This document shows positions 34,641-43,915 of a stretch of 64,000 nucleotides of DNA, piece after piece. The stretch is from the NCBI RefSeq assembly GCF_026107645.2, contig NZ_JAPCHV010000011.1, forward strand, positions 85,253-149,252. The letters are read 5' to 3'. A program made the position numbers and the translations under genes. This DNA is from Flavobacterium sp. MFBS3-15 (GTDB lineage Bacteria > Bacteroidota > Bacteroidia > Flavobacteriales > Flavobacteriaceae). The stretch's first letter is position 1; the number at the start of each line of letters is the position of its first letter. Below the pieces are notes generated by a model. It was not told where the DNA came from and searched no databases. It saw nothing but the letters and a program-made list of their open reading frames with translations.

Positions 34641-35753
34641 ATGAGTATAAAAAATCAATTTATAAAATCCCTTAGCAATCTGGTTGGTTTTTCAACCAAG
34701 AGAAAAATTGTGGTTATTGAATCTGACGATTGGGGAAGCATCCGTATGCCTTCTAACGAAATCAGGCAAGAATTACAGCAAAAAGGTATTCCACTAGGCG
34801 AGGGTACTCCAGGATACAGTTACAATTTATACGATACATTAGCTTCTGAAGATGATTTGAGCCATTTGTTTGAAGTACTTTCGAGTTTTAGGGATAAGAA
34901 TGGAAGGCACCCTGTATTTACAGGAATGAGTTTAGTTGCAAACCCTGATTTTGAAAAGATAAGACAATCTGGGTTTCAAGAATATCATTATGAGTCTTTT
35001 ACGGAAACATTAAAGAGGGAAGGTAAAAACTCATTCAAACTTTGGAAGGAAGGAGAAAAAAATGGAATTTTTTGGCCTGAATTTCATGGAAGGGAACACT
35101 TGAATGTTCCTGTATGGCTAAGAAGCCTACAAATGAATGATGAAAATACATTGAGAGCTTTTGACTCTGGAATATGGGGCTTTAAAAGGAAAGGCATCAA
35201 TTACCAAGCTGCATTTGACCTGGAATTCAGTACTGATTTGGCCTTTCAGAAAGAAATCATTGCTGATGGGTTAAAGCTTTTTAAAGAAATACACGGAAGA
35301 GAAGCCAGTCTTTTTGTGCCGCCAAATGGACCTTTTAACGAAAGCCTAGAAGAGGTGGCGGCTAAGGGAGGCATTAAATATATGTCTGCTGCTAAAATTC
35401 ATAAACAGCCTTTAGGAAATGGAAAGATGAAGAATAAATATCATTGGCTGGGACAAAAAAATAAGCATGACCAAATATACATAACAAGGAATGCATTTTT
35501 CGAACCGTCTAATCCTTCCAGGAATTGGAATGCAGATTGCCTCAATGATATTCAAATCGCATTCAGGTTTAACAAGCCTGTGGTAATAAGTACGCACCGG
35601 GTTAATTATATTGGGTCATTGGATGTTAATAACCGGGATAAGGGCTTGAGAGAGCTGGGAAGTCTCTTTAAAGAAATCCTGAACCGTTGGCCGGATGTCG
35701 AATTTATGACGTCAACGGAATTAGGGAATTTGATGTCTGGCAAATTAACATGA
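34641..35753 (+). CDS. CE4-like polysaccharide deacetylase, paralog A
   Basis: A 370-residue protein with IESDDWGSIR (Asp29-Asp30), HGREHLN (His149, His153), FVPPNGPF and STHRVNYIGS. These line up in order with NodB-type motifs: the catalytic/metal DD, the H-x3-H metal pair, and later barrel motifs, although canonical TFDDG is absent, so it is a divergent branch often annotated polysaccharide (de)acetylase. No signal peptide, so it should act in the cytoplasm on a lipid-linked or nucleotide sugar. It sits in a run with an acetyltransferase, a second deacetylase and a sulfotransferase. N-deacetylation of a HexNAc before N-sulfation is my inference. Confidence 0.8.
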   Translation: MSIKNQFIKSLSNLVGFSTKRKIVVIESDDWGSIRMPSNEIRQELQQKGIPLGEGTPGYSYNLYDTLASEDDLSHLFEVLSSFRDKNGRHPVFTGMSLVANPDFEKIRQSGFQEYHYESFTETLKREGKNSFKLWKEGEKNGIFWPEFHGREHLNVPVWLRSLQMNDENTLRAFDSGIWGFKRKGINYQAAFDLEFSTDLAFQKEIIADGLKLFKEIHGREASLFVPPNGPFNESLEEVAAKGGIKYMSAAKIHKQPLGNGKMKNKYHWLGQKNKHDQIYITRNAFFEPSNPSRNWNADCLNDIQIAFRFNKPVVISTHRVNYIGSLDVNNRDKGLRELGSLFKEILNRWPDVEFMTSTELGNLMSGKLT

Positions 35754-35772
35754 TGTAATTTTATTATAAAAC

Positions 35773-36318
35773 ATGATTCCGATTGTAAAAAAAGACCTGT
35801 ATAGGTATTTTCCGCAAAAATATTCTTTCAGAATATTGCTGAAAGGCATGAGGTCACAAGGATTCCGCTATATGTTTTTTCGTAGGTTGAGAGACCATTA
35901 TGGGAAAAAGTCTTTTATGGGAATTATCTCTTTTTTTTTTCTTCGGCACTATACCTACAAGTATGGTTTTCAAATAGGAGGCAAGATAGGAGCAGGTTTT
36001 TACATAGGCCACTTTGGTACTATAGTGATAAGTAACCTGGCAGTTATTGGTTCCAATTGTAACATTGCTCATGGAGTTACAATAGGTGCGGCCCGGAGGA
36101 GTAAAATGGGTGCCCCGAAAATAGGTAGCAACGTATGGATGGGTGCGAATTCTGTTATGGTAGGTAACATTACTATAGGAGACGATGTGATGATAGCACC
36201 AGGGGCATTTGTAAATTTCGATGTGCCTGACCATTCTCTGGTAATTGGAAACCCTGGTAAAATTATACCTAAAGATATTGCAACGGAAGGATATATCAAC
36301 AATATTTTAGAGGACTAA
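35773..36318 (+). CDS. Serine-acetyltransferase-like LbetaH acyltransferase
   Basis: A 181-residue protein with an N-terminal helical part (about 1-65, basic) and a hexapeptide beta-helix (GFYIGHFGTIVISN, IGSNCNIAHGVTIG, KIGSNVWMGANSVMVG, IGDDVMIAPGAFV) ending VIGNPGKII. This resembles the CysE/colanic-acid WcaB group. In this setting it more likely O-acetylates a sugar than serine, as no cysteine synthase is nearby. Its stop overlaps the start of the second deacetylase by one base. Confidence 0.82.
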   Translation: MIPIVKKDLYRYFPQKYSFRILLKGMRSQGFRYMFFRRLRDHYGKKSFMGIISFFFLRHYTYKYGFQIGGKIGAGFYIGHFGTIVISNLAVIGSNCNIAHGVTIGAARRSKMGAPKIGSNVWMGANSVMVGNITIGDDVMIAPGAFVNFDVPDHSLVIGNPGKIIPKDIATEGYINNILED

Positions 36319-37436
36319 TGTTATTATCAAACTATATATCACAAATACCCGGATACCATACAAACCGTAAATTGATTGTGATTGAGTCAGATGACTGGGG
36401 AAGTATCCGTACTTCATCAAAAGATAATATGGACAAACTAGGAAGCAGGTTTACCCATTTCTGTAAAGATCCCTATTTTTATTATGACAGGCTCGAGAAT
36501 GTTTCTGATCTTGAATCACTTTACGAGGTACTCGCATCTGTAAAAGACAGCAATGGCCGTCCAGCGATTTTAACTGCAAATACAATTGTTGCCAATCCGA
36601 ATTTTGAAGCAATACAAAAAAGTGCTTATTCAGACTACAGTTACGAGTTATTTACCGACACATTGAAAAAACGGGATGGTAACCTGCACGTATTTGACAC
36701 AATAAAAGAAGGGATGGCAGCAAAAGTTTATCGGCCGCAGCTACATGGACGGGAGCATTTAAACGTTAATCAGTGGTTAAAAGGACTAAATGAAGGCCAC
36801 ACCGAACTTTTGGCGGCATTTGAGCATCACATGTTTGGCGTTCCGTTAAATCAGCGGATAAATATGCGAAGAAATGTCATGGCTGCGCTTGACTTTAATG
36901 ATAATCATGAAATAAATTTACACAGGGATATACTTTTTGCAGCTCAAAATCATTTTGAGGAATTATTTGGTTTCCGGTCTATTACATTCATTGCGCCAAG
37001 CTACATTTGGCATCCGACCCATGAGCAATTTTTGCAGGACATGGGAATATTAGGGATACAAGGCCTGCCATATCAATATATCCCTAATCCGGGTGGCACC
37101 TGGTACAAGAAGAAATTTCGCTACACGAAACGTGAAAAAGATAATCCCGTGGCATTGGTACGAAATGCATTCTTTGAGCCGTCTCTTGATGATACGGGAA
37201 AAGATACCGTCGCGGAATGCCTCAGAAGGATATCAATAGCGTTTACAATGAAAAAGCCAGCCATAATTGGGAGCCACCGGCTAAACTATATTGGGAGCCT
37301 CTCTGAAAAAAACAGGGAACATACCTTAACTTTGCTTCGTCAATTATTAAAAGAAATAGTTACAAGGTGGCCATCTGTTGAATTTGTTAGTTCCGACGAA
37401 CTCACCAGACTTATAAAATATAAGATTCAATTTTAA
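36318..37436 (+). CDS. CE4-like polysaccharide deacetylase, paralog B
   Basis: A 372-residue paralog of the protein at 34641-35753, with the same IESDDWGSIR (Asp25-Asp26), HGREHLNV (His143, His147), FIAPSY and GSHRLNYIGS motifs in the same order. Overall they share the frame but differ throughout, so the duplication is old or both were acquired together. No export signal. Eleven bases after it begins the heparan-type sulfotransferase. Two deacetylases might act on two different HexNAc residues. Confidence 0.8.
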   Translation: MLLSNYISQIPGYHTNRKLIVIESDDWGSIRTSSKDNMDKLGSRFTHFCKDPYFYYDRLENVSDLESLYEVLASVKDSNGRPAILTANTIVANPNFEAIQKSAYSDYSYELFTDTLKKRDGNLHVFDTIKEGMAAKVYRPQLHGREHLNVNQWLKGLNEGHTELLAAFEHHMFGVPLNQRINMRRNVMAALDFNDNHEINLHRDILFAAQNHFEELFGFRSITFIAPSYIWHPTHEQFLQDMGILGIQGLPYQYIPNPGGTWYKKKFRYTKREKDNPVALVRNAFFEPSLDDTGKDTVAECLRRISIAFTMKKPAIIGSHRLNYIGSLSEKNREHTLTLLRQLLKEIVTRWPSVEFVSSDELTRLIKYKIQF

Positions 37437-37447
37437 ATTACAATAGG

Positions 37448-38278
37448 ATGAACACTCCAAATTTTTTAATAGTAGTATCTCAAAAAGCCGGTACAACATC
37501 TTTGCATGATATACTACGTATGCACCCTGAAGCGAATATGTCTGAAGTTAAAGAAATAAATTTTTTTACTTTGGAGCAAAAATATTCGAAAGGGCTGGAA
37601 TATTATCGTCACTATTTTAAGCCTCAATCGGAGGATCAGAAGGTTACTGGAGAATCTAGCCCAGGATATATATGCCATCCGGGTGTGGCGCAAAAAATTA
37701 GACAAGACTTGGGGCCTATCAAAATTGTGATTATATTAAGAGACCCCATCAAGAGAGCGCTTTCCCAATATTGGGATAATAGAAGGCACTTGAGCGAAGC
37801 CTTGGAATTTGAAGAAGTGGTTGATAAGTATATGGACGACACCTATCTGCCCGAAAGGCTTGGTTATATTAGTCGGGGTGTATATGTAAAATATATTATG
37901 CAATACGAAGCTCTTTTCGGTAGGGAAAATTTGCATATAATGATACTGGAAGACCTCATTGCAAATCAAGAGGAAGAGCTAAGAAATCTATATAGATTTT
38001 TGAGCATTAATGAGACACTTGGGTTGCGGTTACTTCCGAAGGCTTCAAACAGTTCTATGATATGGACAAACCCATTATATAGCCTGATGTTCAAAAACCC
38101 ACATTATACTAAATATTTGCCTAAGAGGCTGAGGCGGTTTTTCTTTTTTGGCAAGGCAATAAACTATAAATACCAGTTGCCTAAAGAGAGTGTGATAAAA
38201 AAACTAACTGATTTTTATTCTCCGTGGAATAAAAAACTTGAGCAATATTTAAACAGGAGCCTGGACTCATGGCTATAA
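37448..38278 (+). CDS. PAPS-dependent sulfotransferase, heparan-type Sulfotransfer_1 (type C)
   Basis: A 276-residue protein with the phosphosulfate loop VVSQKAGTTSLHDIL (Lys13), the following KEINFFTLEQKYSKGLEYYRHYF segment in pieces (KEINFF, YYRHYF), GESSPGYI, and ILRDPIKRALSQYW with Arg98 and Ser106. This order of motifs is that of heparan-sulfate N- and 3-O-sulfotransferases and their bacterial relatives. The gene follows paralog B of the deacetylases by 11 bases. N-sulfation of the amine exposed by deacetylation is a plausible but unproven role; O-sulfation is the alternative. Confidence 0.88.
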   Translation: MNTPNFLIVVSQKAGTTSLHDILRMHPEANMSEVKEINFFTLEQKYSKGLEYYRHYFKPQSEDQKVTGESSPGYICHPGVAQKIRQDLGPIKIVIILRDPIKRALSQYWDNRRHLSEALEFEEVVDKYMDDTYLPERLGYISRGVYVKYIMQYEALFGRENLHIMILEDLIANQEEELRNLYRFLSINETLGLRLLPKASNSSMIWTNPLYSLMFKNPHYTKYLPKRLRRFFFFGKAINYKYQLPKESVIKKLTDFYSPWNKKLEQYLNRSLDSWL

Positions 38279-38282
38279 AAAA

Positions 38283-39275
38283 ATGGATAAGAAAAAGAGT
38301 GTTACTTTTCCTCACCCTCCTGGATTAGGCGGGCCGGGTAGTTTTCAAATACGATTTGAAAAAGCTATAAAAGAAAAAGGTTATAGTGTTTCCTATGCAA
38401 AAGATAAAAGCAAGCCCGATGTGATTTTTATCGTTGGTGGTACAAAAAAACTGTTTTGGTTGCTACGCAAAAAACTTAAGGGTGTTCCTATAATTTACAG
38501 ACTTGACGGAATCAATTGGCTACACAGGAAAAAGAAGTTCAATCTGCGGAGCTTTTTAGTAAATGAATTTAGGAATTTTCTTAGTAAGTTTATTCATGCT
38601 TTTTTAGCTGATTATATTATTTATCAAAGTGAATTTGTACGCAATTGGTGGGACAAATCTGGATACAGGCGACATAAAAATTATACAATAATTCATAATG
38701 GAGTAGATCTTGAGGAATTTAAACAGGAAATACCTGATTATGCTAATAGGAGATTGGTTATATTGGAAGGAACTATAGACTATACGCCATATGCTGTGAG
38801 ATTATTGAATGAGTTGGCCGAAAAGCTTCCTGATGAAGTTGTTATAGATCTGTATGGAAGTTTTGAAGACAAGTCAAATAGATCTAAAATTGATTCCAGG
38901 ATAAATTATCACGGTCCTATACCTAGGCAGGATGTTTCTAAGGTGTTAAGCAATTGTGTTTACTTATCGTTGGATATTAATCCGGCATGTCCAAATACTG
39001 TTTCCGAGGCATTGGCGAGTGGCACACCTGTTGCGGCTTATGATACAGGAGCATTGATCGAACTTGTAGATACAACTTCAGGAATGGTAATTCCTTACGG
39101 AAGTAATCCATGGAAATTAGGTTATCCCAATCCGGACCATATGGTAAATGCTATATTGCATATATATGAGGACTGGCATCTATATTCACAAGGCGCACGC
39201 CAAAGAGCGGAGAAACACTTTGACATAAAGGATATGACGGAAAAATACCAGTCTATATTAGATAAATTTTTATAA
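38283..39275 (+). CDS. Glycosyltransferase family 4
   Basis: A 330-residue GT-B protein. The N-terminal half contains PPGLGGPGSFQIRFEKA and IYRLDGINW; the C-terminal half YHGPIPRQDVSKVLSNC, then PNTVSEALASGTPVAAYDTGALIE with the donor-binding acidic pair. Shorter than usual GT4 proteins. Four bases after the sulfotransferase stop. Donor unknown. Confidence 0.87.
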   Translation: MDKKKSVTFPHPPGLGGPGSFQIRFEKAIKEKGYSVSYAKDKSKPDVIFIVGGTKKLFWLLRKKLKGVPIIYRLDGINWLHRKKKFNLRSFLVNEFRNFLSKFIHAFLADYIIYQSEFVRNWWDKSGYRRHKNYTIIHNGVDLEEFKQEIPDYANRRLVILEGTIDYTPYAVRLLNELAEKLPDEVVIDLYGSFEDKSNRSKIDSRINYHGPIPRQDVSKVLSNCVYLSLDINPACPNTVSEALASGTPVAAYDTGALIELVDTTSGMVIPYGSNPWKLGYPNPDHMVNAILHIYEDWHLYSQGARQRAEKHFDIKDMTEKYQSILDKFL

Positions 39276-39350
39276 AGGTCGTTTTTGGATTAAAAATATC
39301 GATTTGATGATGAAATCTTACAATAGTTTAACTCGCCTGTGAGCTGTCTT

Positions 39351-39380
39351 TAAGACAAAACCAGATAAGACAAAACCAGA
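39351..39380 (+). repeat. Tandem 15-bp direct repeat
   Basis: TAAGACAAAACCAGA occurs twice without gap (39351-39365, 39366-39380) in the 159-base space between two glycosyltransferase genes. Origin could be slippage or a regulatory site. Confidence 0.7.
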
Positions 39381-39434
39381 AACTGGTAAAGCAGGACCTC
39401 TATTAAATCGGAAATCAAACTAAAGAATTAATTA

Positions 39435-40544
39435 ATGAATGATGCACGTGTTTGTTTTATACTAAATTACGCCCCTCATTATCGGGAAGAAATTTTCCAA
39501 AAACTTATACAGGAACTTCCGTCGGATATATTTACAGGAAGCTACGTAAAGGGAAACATAAAAAAAATAAATCCGGATAAATTAGGTGCTTTGCATAGCG
39601 AATTGTACTCTTCATGGTTTGGCCCGTTTTATTGGATTAATGGTGAAGTAAAACTTCTGTTTAAAAAAAGATATAAGAAATATATCCTAACAGGACAACC
39701 AACTTGCTTGTCAGATTTAGCATTCATTTTATGTTGTAAATTTACGTCAAAAGAGGTATATTTTTGGAACCATGGGGCGTATGGAAATGAAAGCGTCGGA
39801 AGAAAATTTTTTAACAGGTTGATTTTTTCATTATACGACGGTTGTTTTCTATATTCTGATGGGGCGGCTAACATACTAATGCGTGAATACAAAGTCCCAG
39901 TTAAGAAAATTAATGTAATATACAATTCACTTGATTATTCAAAACAACTGGTCTTTCGTCAAGGTTTAGCAATTAATGGCAATTCTTCTGAAAGATTCAT
40001 TTTTTTTAAAGATCAGAGTTTACCAACATTGCTTTTTATCGGCAGGCTCGCAAAAATTAAAAGACTTGATTTGCTTATCGATGCGCACAACCTTTTACTG
40101 GATAAAGGGTTTTTCTGTAACCTCTTAATAATTGGTGATGGTGAAGAGCGGGATGTGCTCGAAGGTCAGGTGCGTTATCCAGATAATACCTTTTTTTTTG
40201 GATCAAGTTATGATGAGCAAGTTAATGCCAAAATGATTGCCAATTCAGATCTTTGTGTTTCTCCAGGGAATGTAGGGCTTACAGCAATACATTCGTTAAT
40301 GTACGGTACTCCTGTATGTACTCACGATAATTTCTTTGAGCAGATGCCTGAACATGAAGTTATAGAAGAAGGAAAGACTGGATTATATTTTTCTAAGGAA
40401 AAAAACAATTTGGCCGACAGGATTCAAGATTGGTTTTCATTAGGGAAAAATCGCGAGGAAACGAGAAAGGATTGTTATCATGTTATTGATGCAAAATATA
40501 ATCCTGATTATCAGTTGAAAATTTTTAAGGCAGCACTTAAATGA
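39435..40544 (+). CDS. Glycosyltransferase family 4
   Basis: A 369-residue GT-B enzyme. The N-terminal half starts CFILNYAPHYREEIFQKL; the C-terminal half includes TLLFIGRLAKIKRLDLLIDAH (as LLFIGRLAKIKRLD), IGDGEERDVLEG and LCVSPGNVGLTAIHSLMYGTPVC region with the usual donor loop. It begins 159 bases after the previous gene, the largest gap inside the assembly core, and overlaps the next GT by 4 bases. Confidence 0.88.
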   Translation: MNDARVCFILNYAPHYREEIFQKLIQELPSDIFTGSYVKGNIKKINPDKLGALHSELYSSWFGPFYWINGEVKLLFKKRYKKYILTGQPTCLSDLAFILCCKFTSKEVYFWNHGAYGNESVGRKFFNRLIFSLYDGCFLYSDGAANILMREYKVPVKKINVIYNSLDYSKQLVFRQGLAINGNSSERFIFFKDQSLPTLLFIGRLAKIKRLDLLIDAHNLLLDKGFFCNLLIIGDGEERDVLEGQVRYPDNTFFFGSSYDEQVNAKMIANSDLCVSPGNVGLTAIHSLMYGTPVCTHDNFFEQMPEHEVIEEGKTGLYFSKEKNNLADRIQDWFSLGKNREETRKDCYHVIDAKYNPDYQLKIFKAALK

Positions 40545-41749
40545 GGATTCTTCAGATAAATACAATAGTCAATTCTGGAAGTACTGGTCGTATTGCCGAA
40601 GATATAGGAAAGGTAGCGATGGCAGAAGGTCACGAAAGTTATATTGCATATGGCCGGGGTGACAGGCCAAGTGCTTCTGAACTTATCAAGATAGGCACTG
40701 ATCTCGATGTTTATGGCCATGTTGCTCTTACCCTGCTTTTAGACAAGCACGGATTTGGATCTAAAAAAGCCACAAGGAAGTTCATTAAAGAAATTGAGGC
40801 AATAAAGCCTGATGTTATTGGACTGCATAACATACATGGGTACTACCTTAATATCGAGTTGCTTTTTAACTATTTAGCAAAAAAAGAAATTCCCGTTATC
40901 TGGACTTTGCATGACTCATGGGCATATACAGGTCATTGTACTTTTTATGAGTCGGTAGATTGTGAAAAATGGCAAACACATTGCCACAACTGTCCTAAAA
41001 CGCAACAATATCCTAAGTCTTTATGGGTCGATAATTCGAGGGCAAACTATACGAGTAAAAAATATTTGTTTAACCTGCCTGAAAATGTCCGGTTGGTTAC
41101 ACCATCAGAATGGCTAGCCGGAGAAGTGAGGCAGTCATACCTTAAACATCCGGTGGAATGCATTTATAACGGAGTAGATCTTGAGGTATTTACACCAAAT
41201 GGAAGCATACCCGTAAAATATGCTGAAGTTGTTTTGGGAAAGAAGATTGTACTTGGGGTAGCGAGTACTTGGGATGCCCGTAAAGGAATGGATGATTTTG
41301 TAAAGCTTTCATCTATGTTGCCCGAAAATTTCAGGATTGTACTGATAGGGCTCAGTGAAAAACAAATAAAAGAGATTCCGGATAGTATACTGGGTATTGC
41401 ACGCACTGAAAATGTAGAGGAACTCGCAGCTTGGTATGGCGGGGCAGATGTATTTGTCAATCCTACCTATCAGGATAATTTTCCTACTACAAATATTGAA
41501 GCGCTTGCCTGCGGTACGCCGGTGATAACGTATAGGACAGGAGGAAGCCCTGAGGCTGTGGATGAAAATACTGGAAGAACAGTGGAAAAAGGTAACCTGG
41601 CCATGTTGCAGCAAGCCATAGAAGCGATTGTTCTTGAAGATAGAGAGGCTTTTAGAATCTATTGCAGGGCAAGGGCTGAAGAGCATTTTGATAAGGAAAA
41701 AAGATATAGTGATTATCTTTCTATATACGAAGAACTTGTAAAAGAATAA
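40541..41749 (+). CDS. Glycosyltransferase family 4, WcaC-like
   Basis: A 402-residue GT-B protein opening MRILQINTIVNSGSTGRIAEDIG, with GLHNIHGYYLN and TLHDSWAYTGHCTFY followed by a Cys-rich stretch (C-E-K-W-Q-T-H-C-H-N-C), all typical of colanic-acid WcaC and relatives. C-terminal donor motif PTYQDNFPTTNIEALACGTPV. It overlaps fcl by a single base (TAATG) and so likely belongs to the fucose part of the pathway. Confidence 0.9.
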   Translation: MRILQINTIVNSGSTGRIAEDIGKVAMAEGHESYIAYGRGDRPSASELIKIGTDLDVYGHVALTLLLDKHGFGSKKATRKFIKEIEAIKPDVIGLHNIHGYYLNIELLFNYLAKKEIPVIWTLHDSWAYTGHCTFYESVDCEKWQTHCHNCPKTQQYPKSLWVDNSRANYTSKKYLFNLPENVRLVTPSEWLAGEVRQSYLKHPVECIYNGVDLEVFTPNGSIPVKYAEVVLGKKIVLGVASTWDARKGMDDFVKLSSMLPENFRIVLIGLSEKQIKEIPDSILGIARTENVEELAAWYGGADVFVNPTYQDNFPTTNIEALACGTPVITYRTGGSPEAVDENTGRTVEKGNLAMLQQAIEAIVLEDREAFRIYCRARAEEHFDKEKRYSDYLSIYEELVKE

Positions 41750-42699
41750 TGATGAAGAATAATAAAATATACATTGCCGGACACCGCGGAATGGTGGGAG
41801 CGGCTGTGTGGAGGGCACTAGAAGCCGAAGGTTATACTAACCTGATCGGGAGGACCAGTGCTGAACTGGATTTGCGTGACCAAAAAGCTGTAACTGATTT
41901 TTTTGAGATCGAAAAACCGGATGTTGTGATTGATGCGGCAGCCAGGGTTGGGGGGATATTGGCAAATAACAATTATCCGTACCAATTCCTGATGGAGAAC
42001 ATGCAGATACAAAATAATCTCATAGACCTGTCATTAAAGCACGACGCAAAAAAATTCATATTTTTGGGCTCATCCTGCATATATCCTAAACAGGCGCCAC
42101 AGCCTTTAAAGGAAGACTACCTGTTGACATCATCATTGGAACCTACTAATGAGTGGTATGCCATAGCGAAAATTTCTGGTGTAAAGGCATGTGAAGCTAT
42201 CCGAAAGCAGTTTAAAAAAGATTTTGTAAGTCTTATGCCTACCAATTTGTACGGCAGCCATGACAACTTTGACCTGCAGACATCACACGTTATGCCAGCT
42301 ATGATAAGGAAGTTCCATGATGCAAAATTAGCAGGCGATACACCTGTAACACTTTGGGGCAGCGGTACGCCTATGAGGGAGTTCTTGCATGTTGACGATA
42401 TGGCTAAAGCTGTTTGTTTTGCCATGGATAATGAACTGCCTGACAACCTCTATAATGTAGGGACGGGAGAAGATCTTACCATAAAAAACCTTGCATTACT
42501 CATACAGGAAATTGTCGGGCATAAAGGTGACATTGTTTGGGATAGCGAAAAACCCGACGGCACCCCGCGAAAACTTATGGACGTTGATAAGTTAAAATCT
42601 TTAGGATGGCAACCTTCGATTGATCTAAAAGACGGTATTATGAAAACCTATCATTGGTTTCTTGAGAACCAGGACAAATATAAACAGGTTAAATTATAA
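41749..42699 (+). CDS. fcl: GDP-L-fucose synthase
   Basis: A 316-residue extended [14 protein letters not shown] glycine loop, GSSCIYPK serine motif, and W-Y-A-I-A-K catalytic Tyr/Lys; [10 protein letters not shown] and [11 protein letters not shown] are typical of Fcl/WcaG. It epimerises and reduces GDP-4-keto-6-deoxymannose to GDP-L-fucose using NADPH. Its partner gmd follows. The mannose-1-phosphate guanylyltransferase needed upstream is not in this window. Confidence 0.95.
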   Translation: MMKNNKIYIAGHRGMVGAAVWRALEAEGYTNLIGRTSAELDLRDQKAVTDFFEIEKPDVVIDAAARVGGILANNNYPYQFLMENMQIQNNLIDLSLKHDAKKFIFLGSSCIYPKQAPQPLKEDYLLTSSLEPTNEWYAIAKISGVKACEAIRKQFKKDFVSLMPTNLYGSHDNFDLQTSHVMPAMIRKFHDAKLAGDTPVTLWGSGTPMREFLHVDDMAKAVCFAMDNELPDNLYNVGTGEDLTIKNLALLIQEIVGHKGDIVWDSEKPDGTPRKLMDVDKLKSLGWQPSIDLKDGIMKTYHWFLENQDKYKQVKL

Positions 42700-42757
42700 G
42701 GCAATAAAGTCAGATTCTTTTAAAATTAAAGTTACAAAAACAAATAAAAATATTGAA

Positions 42758-43903
42758 ATGAAGACAGCATTAATAACAGGAATTACCGGTCAGGATGGCG
42801 CTTATCTGGCAGAACTGCTACTTGAAAAAGGGTATATGGTTCATGGCGTGAAGAGGAGAGCTTCTCTTTTTAACACAAACAGGATAGATCATTTATATGA
42901 AGATCCGCATGCTACAGACCTAAGGTTAAAACTCCATTATGGAGACATGACTGACTCGATGAACCTTACAAGGATCATTCAGGAAACCCAGCCTGATGAA
43001 ATATATAATCTTGCAGCCATGTCCCATGTTAAAGTAAGTTTCGATACTCCTGAATATACTGCTAATGCTGATGGTATAGGTACTTTGAGGATCCTTGAGG
43101 CAGTAAGACTTCTCGGAATGGAAAAAAAGACGAAGATATACCAGGCTTCTACTTCAGAATTATATGGATTGGTACAAGCTGTTCCACAAAGCGAAACAAC
43201 ACCTTTTTATCCAAGATCGCCATATGCGGTTGCCAAAATGTATGCCTACTGGATTACTGTAAACTACAGGGAGGCTTATGGTATGTTTGCCTGCAACGGT
43301 ATATTATTTAATCACGAATCACCATTAAGGGGAGAAACTTTTGTAACACGTAAAATAACAAGGGCTGCTGCCAAGATAGCTTTAGGATTGCAGAAAGACC
43401 TTTATATGGGTAATCTTGATGCGCAAAGGGACTGGGGGCATGCCAAGGATTATGTTGAGGCAATGTGGCGTATATTGCAGCAGGAAACACCTGAAGACTT
43501 TGTAATTGCGACCGGTGTAACTACTCGAGTAAGATCCTTTATAGAAATGGCTTTCGCTGAAGTTGGTTTGAAACTTGGTTTTGAAGGCGAGGGAATAGAT
43601 GAAGTAGGAAAACTTGCAGGTATTGATAAGGATATTTATGAAAGTACTACAGGTATGAAAGCAGAAGATTTTCCAATTGAACTTGGTGCCGTAATCGTAA
43701 AAGTAGACCCTATGTACTTCCGCCCTACAGAAGTTGAACTGCTTATAGGTGATCCTACCAAATCTCAAACCAAGCTTGGCTGGAAGCCTAAATACGATCT
43801 TGCGGCATTGGTTAAAGAAATGATGGAGTCTGATGTTGCATTGTTTCAGCGCGATATACATCTTACAAAAGGTGGCCACAGGATTTTAAAACAGGTTGAA
43901 TAG
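42758..43903 (+). CDS. gmd: GDP-mannose 4,6-dehydratase
   Basis: A 381-residue extended SDR beginning [26 protein letters not shown], with the [16 protein letters not shown] segment, STSELYG, Y-A-V-A-K and [16 protein letters not shown], all diagnostic of Gmd. It produces GDP-4-keto-6-deoxymannose for fcl. I chose the ATG at 42758; an upstream in-frame TTG at 42662 would overlap fcl and add a 32-residue Lys/Asn-rich stretch absent from the family. Confidence 0.97.
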   Translation: MKTALITGITGQDGAYLAELLLEKGYMVHGVKRRASLFNTNRIDHLYEDPHATDLRLKLHYGDMTDSMNLTRIIQETQPDEIYNLAAMSHVKVSFDTPEYTANADGIGTLRILEAVRLLGMEKKTKIYQASTSELYGLVQAVPQSETTPFYPRSPYAVAKMYAYWITVNYREAYGMFACNGILFNHESPLRGETFVTRKITRAAAKIALGLQKDLYMGNLDAQRDWGHAKDYVEAMWRILQQETPEDFVIATGVTTRVRSFIEMAFAEVGLKLGFEGEGIDEVGKLAGIDKDIYESTTGMKAEDFPIELGAVIVKVDPMYFRPTEVELLIGDPTKSQTKLGWKPKYDLAALVKEMMESDVALFQRDIHLTKGGHRILKQVE

Positions 43904-43915
43904 CGATTTATATAA

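Noticed and set aside
42662..42757. N-terminal extension of Gmd from an upstream TTG
   Set aside because: Overlaps fcl and adds a Lys/Asn-rich stretch not found in the family; the Rossmann fold begins right after the ATG at 42758.
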